Part shown: positions 61,818 through 64,000 of the stretch, piece after piece
Layout of the letters: every line of letters begins with the position of its first letter
Position numbering within the stretch: position 1 is the stretch's first letter
NCBI RefSeq assembly: GCF_003952465.1
Contig: NZ_CP034448.1
Span: forward strand, 7,045,001 to 7,109,000
Origin: Mesorhizobium sp. M1B.F.Ca.ET.045.04.1.1
Lineage (GTDB): Bacteria; Pseudomonadota; Alphaproteobacteria; Rhizobiales; Rhizobiaceae
Direction of reading: 5' to 3'
Length of the DNA stretch: 64,000 bases
Made by a program: the position numbers and the translations under genes
Notes under the pieces: model-generated
What the model was told of the DNA's origin: nothing
Databases searched by the model: none
Seen by the model: the letters and a program-made list of their open reading frames with translations, nothing else

Positions 61818-61917
61818 TGCATGTCGCCCAAAAGTGCGCAGCGGTTTTGGGCGACATGCATCAAGACAAATACTTAGAGCGCGTCGCCTGAATCCGCTTC
61901 AGCGCGACGCGCTTCAG
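61818..61917. repeat. Two-module palindromic repeat (AAAGCGCGTCGC type), copy 4
   Basis: GCATGTCGCCCAAAAGTGCG...CCGCAGCGG-type stem closing with GGGCGACATGC, then AGAGCGCGTCGCCTGAATCC...GCGACGCGCTTCAG. Module order as in copy 3. The most regular of the four copies. Confidence 0.75.
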
Positions 61918-62221
61918 GCCGCACTCGACGTGCATCGGCAGACTTCGTCTCCGATATCCATACCGGCGTCGTCGTCTGCCGCCCTTCCGTGCCGCCTCAA
62001 AGCCCCGTTTCAACCGAGCCTGACCTGTTACGGATCAGCAAGGCTTTCCGAGAAGTGCGCCGCGCTCTCCAATATGAGTAGTCAGTTTAGCGCAGCGCCA
62101 AGCCTCGATAATCTTGAGAAAAATCCGATACTAGGGCACAATTTGTGAGCGGAAGTGGACAGCTATCTCAAGTCCGGCCCTGTCGCGCCGAGCGACAGTT
62201 CGTGTCGGAGGAGCGGCGTCG

Positions 62222-62722
62222 ATGGATCAGGGGTTCTTTCTTCTGTTCGCTGCGGCGTCCGTAGTCGCGGCTCTGACCTTGGTCCTGGCGCGGAATCCAG
62301 TTCACAGCGCATTAGCGCTGATGGCGTGTTTCCTGCAGATATCGGCGATCTTCGTCTTGCTGGAGGCGCCGTTGCTCGCGGTCATCCAGATCTTCGTCTA
62401 TGTCGGCGCGATCATGGTCCTGTTCCTGTTCGTGATCATGATGATTGATGTACGCGAAGCGGTGTTGCAGCGGTTCTTGCCCGGCAGCAACCTGCCTGTT
62501 CTGGTGCTGCTCGTCCTGCTTGGGGTCGAGATGCTTGTTTTGGTGCTCAGGAGCGACCGCTTTTCGGTCGCCGAGCCCGTCGCAATGCGCACCGGCGGTG
62601 AGGTCAGGCAGCTCAGCACGACGCTTTTCGCCGACTATCTCCTGCCGTTTGAAGTCGCCTCCGTCATCCTGCTGGCGGCCCTGGTAGGCGCCATCGTGCT
62701 GGCGCGGAAGGAGCCGCGGTGA
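62222..62722 (+). CDS. nuoJ: NADH-quinone oxidoreductase subunit J-like protein
   Basis: A 166-aa membrane protein with five hydrophobic segments: ALTLVLARNPVHSALALMAC, VIQIFVYVGAIMVLFLFVIM (the family signature with the pi-bulge helix) and PFEVASVILLAALVGAIVLA. It begins after a GGAGG site. There is no nuoH or nuoI upstream; the operon starts here. That points to a stand-alone antiporter-like module rather than the main complex I operon. Confidence 0.9.
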   Translation: MDQGFFLLFAAASVVAALTLVLARNPVHSALALMACFLQISAIFVLLEAPLLAVIQIFVYVGAIMVLFLFVIMMIDVREAVLQRFLPGSNLPVLVLLVLLGVEMLVLVLRSDRFSVAEPVAMRTGGEVRQLSTTLFADYLLPFEVASVILLAALVGAIVLARKEPR

Positions 62723-63024
62723 TGGTGCCGCTCTGGTGGTACATCGTGCTCGGAGTTGTCCTGTTCGTGATCGGAGCAGCAGGCGTGCTGCTCAGACGCA
62801 ATATCCTGGTCGTGCTGATGTCGCTGGAACTGCTGCTCAACTCGGTCAATATCAATTTCATCGCTTTCGGGCATTACTACGACGACTTCCGCGGGCAGAT
62901 TTTCGCAATCTTCGTCATCGCAATCACAGCGGCGGAAGTCGCCGTTGCCCTCGGCATCTTGGTCGCCCTCGCGAGGAACAAGTCCACTCTCAAGGTCGAC
63001 GAAGTGACCATTTTGAAAGGATAG
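62722..63024 (+). CDS. nuoK: NADH-quinone oxidoreductase subunit K-like protein
   Basis: A 100-aa protein with three membrane helices, VVLFVIGAAGVLLRRNILVV, LMSLELLLNSVNINFIAFGH (with the conserved membrane Glu) and FAIFVIAITAAEVAVALGIL (second Glu). It is close to MrpC as well as NuoK, but LELLLNSVNINF reads as NuoK. The ATG overlaps the nuoJ stop (TGATG). Confidence 0.93.
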   Translation: MVPLWWYIVLGVVLFVIGAAGVLLRRNILVVLMSLELLLNSVNINFIAFGHYYDDFRGQIFAIFVIAITAAEVAVALGILVALARNKSTLKVDEVTILKG

Positions 63025-63027
63025 CCG

Positions 63028-64000
63028 GTGATTTCGATCCGGCCGCTGCTTGCCATTGCCGTCGCAGTTCTGGCGGCCCTTGCAGTTCTCCTTCTAAACA
63101 AACGCGAGAAACTTCGCGATGCCGTCTCGCCGTTGGCCGCGATCGCCATGTTCGCAATTGTCGCCTCAATGGCGCCCACGGTGCTGGCGGGCGGGACAGT
63201 CGATTTGCGCCTTTTCGAGATTCTGCCGGGGATCGACTTCGCTTTCCGTGTCGATGCGCTCGGTATGGTGTTTGCCACCGTCTCGTCGCTGCTGTGGATC
63301 GTGGCGTCGATCTATTCCATCGGCTACATGCGGCACTTGAATGAGCATGCGCAGACCCGGTTCTTCGCCTGCTTCGCCGCCAGCCTCGCGGCCGCCGCCG
63401 GGGGCGCCTTTGCCGCCAATCTGTTCACGTTGGTGATCTTCTACGAGGTGCTGAGCCTCGTTACCTATCCGCTTGTCTACCACCACGAGGACGAGGAGGG
63501 ATGGACTGGCAGCCGCAAGTACCTCGTCTATTTGATGGGTGCGTCGAAAAGCGTGCTCCTGGCCGCACTTGCGTTGACTTACCAGATTGCGGGGTCGCTC
63601 GACTTTGTAGCGGGAGGACTGCTGGCGGGGGCCAACGCGTCAGCGTCGCTGCTAACCGTCGTCTATTTCTGCTACCTCTTCGGCTTCGCCAAGGCCGCGG
63701 TGATGCCCATGCACGCATGGCTGCCTGCGGCGATGGTGGCGCCGACACCGGTTAGCGCGCTCTTGCATGCGGTGGCCGTTGTCAAGATGGGTGTGTTCTG
63801 CGTGCTGCGCGTGGTGTTCCACGTCTTCGGCGCGGGGCTGGTGGGCGGGCTGGGACTCGGCATCGCCACGGCCTATGTGGTCTCGTTCACGATCCTGATG
63901 GCGTCCATCTACGCCCTGACGCGGGACGACCTGAAGGCACGGCTCGCCTATTCGACGGTCAGCCAACTCTCCTACATCGTGCTGGGCGCGGTTCTGCTGT
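63028..64000 (+). CDS. Proton-pumping antiporter-type subunit (NuoL/MrpD-like), N-terminal part
   Basis: Open from a GTG at 63028, three bases after nuoK, to the window end (324 codons). The translation has the Proton_antipo family core: FRVDALGMVFATVSSLLWIV, LFTLVIFYEVLSLVTYPLVY (conserved Glu in TM5), GFAKAAVMPMHAWLPAAMVA, TPVSALLHAVAVVKMGVFCV (channel Lys) and KARLAYSTVSQLSYIVLGAV. Its order after nuoJK suggests NuoL, but it could also be a MrpD-like subunit. The 3' part lies outside the window. Confidence 0.9.
   Translation, partial: MISIRPLLAIAVAVLAALAVLLLNKREKLRDAVSPLAAIAMFAIVASMAPTVLAGGTVDLRLFEILPGIDFAFRVDALGMVFATVSSLLWIVASIYSIGYMRHLNEHAQTRFFACFAASLAAAAGGAFAANLFTLVIFYEVLSLVTYPLVYHHEDEEGWTGSRKYLVYLMGASKSVLLAALALTYQIAGSLDFVAGGLLAGANASASLLTVVYFCYLFGFAKAAVMPMHAWLPAAMVAPTPVSALLHAVAVVKMGVFCVLRVVFHVFGAGLVGGLGLGIATAYVVSFTILMASIYALTRDDLKARLAYSTVSQLSYIVLGAVLL

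Overview
The window reads as chromosomal DNA of a GC-rich alphaproteobacterium of the Rhizobiales, most likely Mesorhizobium or a close relative. Supporting signs are the short-form hisG with hisZ and hisS in one run, a DUF768 protein (a family I know mainly from Mesorhizobium), a phasin, DUF1127 beside an LsrB/VtlR-like LysR regulator, a glcDEF glycolate operon, and many rhizobial-type palindromic intergenic repeats. I saw no rRNA, tRNA, CRISPR array, phage or transposase.

Layout. 0-6.3 kb: katG (cut by the window edge) divergent from oxyR; a three-gene operon of N-formylglutamate amidohydrolase, QEGLA-motif metallopeptidase and ATP-grasp ligase; a ChaA-type antiporter. 6.4-12.2 kb: a polar amino-acid-type ABC importer with a 2OG-Fe(II) oxygenase, divergent from a nucleoside hydrolase across a perfect palindrome, then a TetR regulator. 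12.3-17.2 kb: a type I secretion ABC/adaptor pair facing a beta-helix RTX protein that is probably its cargo. 17.5-24.6 kb: acyl-CoA synthetase, hisG-hisZ-hisS, tag. 24.8-26.8 kb: L,D-transpeptidase, a strong terminator or small RNA, folD. 27.1-35.5 kb: glcD-glcE-DUF4870-glcF, DUF3422, a FadR-type GntR regulator and lldD, with one shared operator-like motif before glcD and before the regulator. 35.5-41 kb: phosphoesterase, a 53-aa membrane peptide, a glutamine amidotransferase, a conserved unknown, rsmE, gshA.

41.0-44.8 kb: a DUF937 protein, a DUF1127 protein and a LysR regulator, with a tandem direct repeat of about 1.17 kb whose copies differ only in homopolymer lengths. It breaks genes and is probably an assembly or sequencing artefact. 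44.9-54.3 kb: xseA, a DmpA-type peptidase, DUF768, a heterodimeric ABC exporter with a matched degenerate ATP site, a CBS protein and a phasin. 54.5-61 kb: a sigma-factor remnant, then a sugar-type ABC importer operon ending in a SUMF1-like and a propeller-like secreted protein. 61-62.2 kb: gene-poor. 62.2-64 kb: nuoJ, nuoK and an antiporter-type subunit running off the end.

Functional themes: peroxide defence (oxyR/katG), oxidation of 2-hydroxy acids (glcDEF, lldD and their likely shared regulator), histidine synthesis, glutathione-type ligases (gshA and a gshB-like protein in an unusual operon), and envelope or secretion functions. The most interesting candidate systems are the ATP-grasp/QEGLA/amidohydrolase operon, the T1SS with its beta-helix cargo, and the ABC/SUMF1-like/propeller operon.
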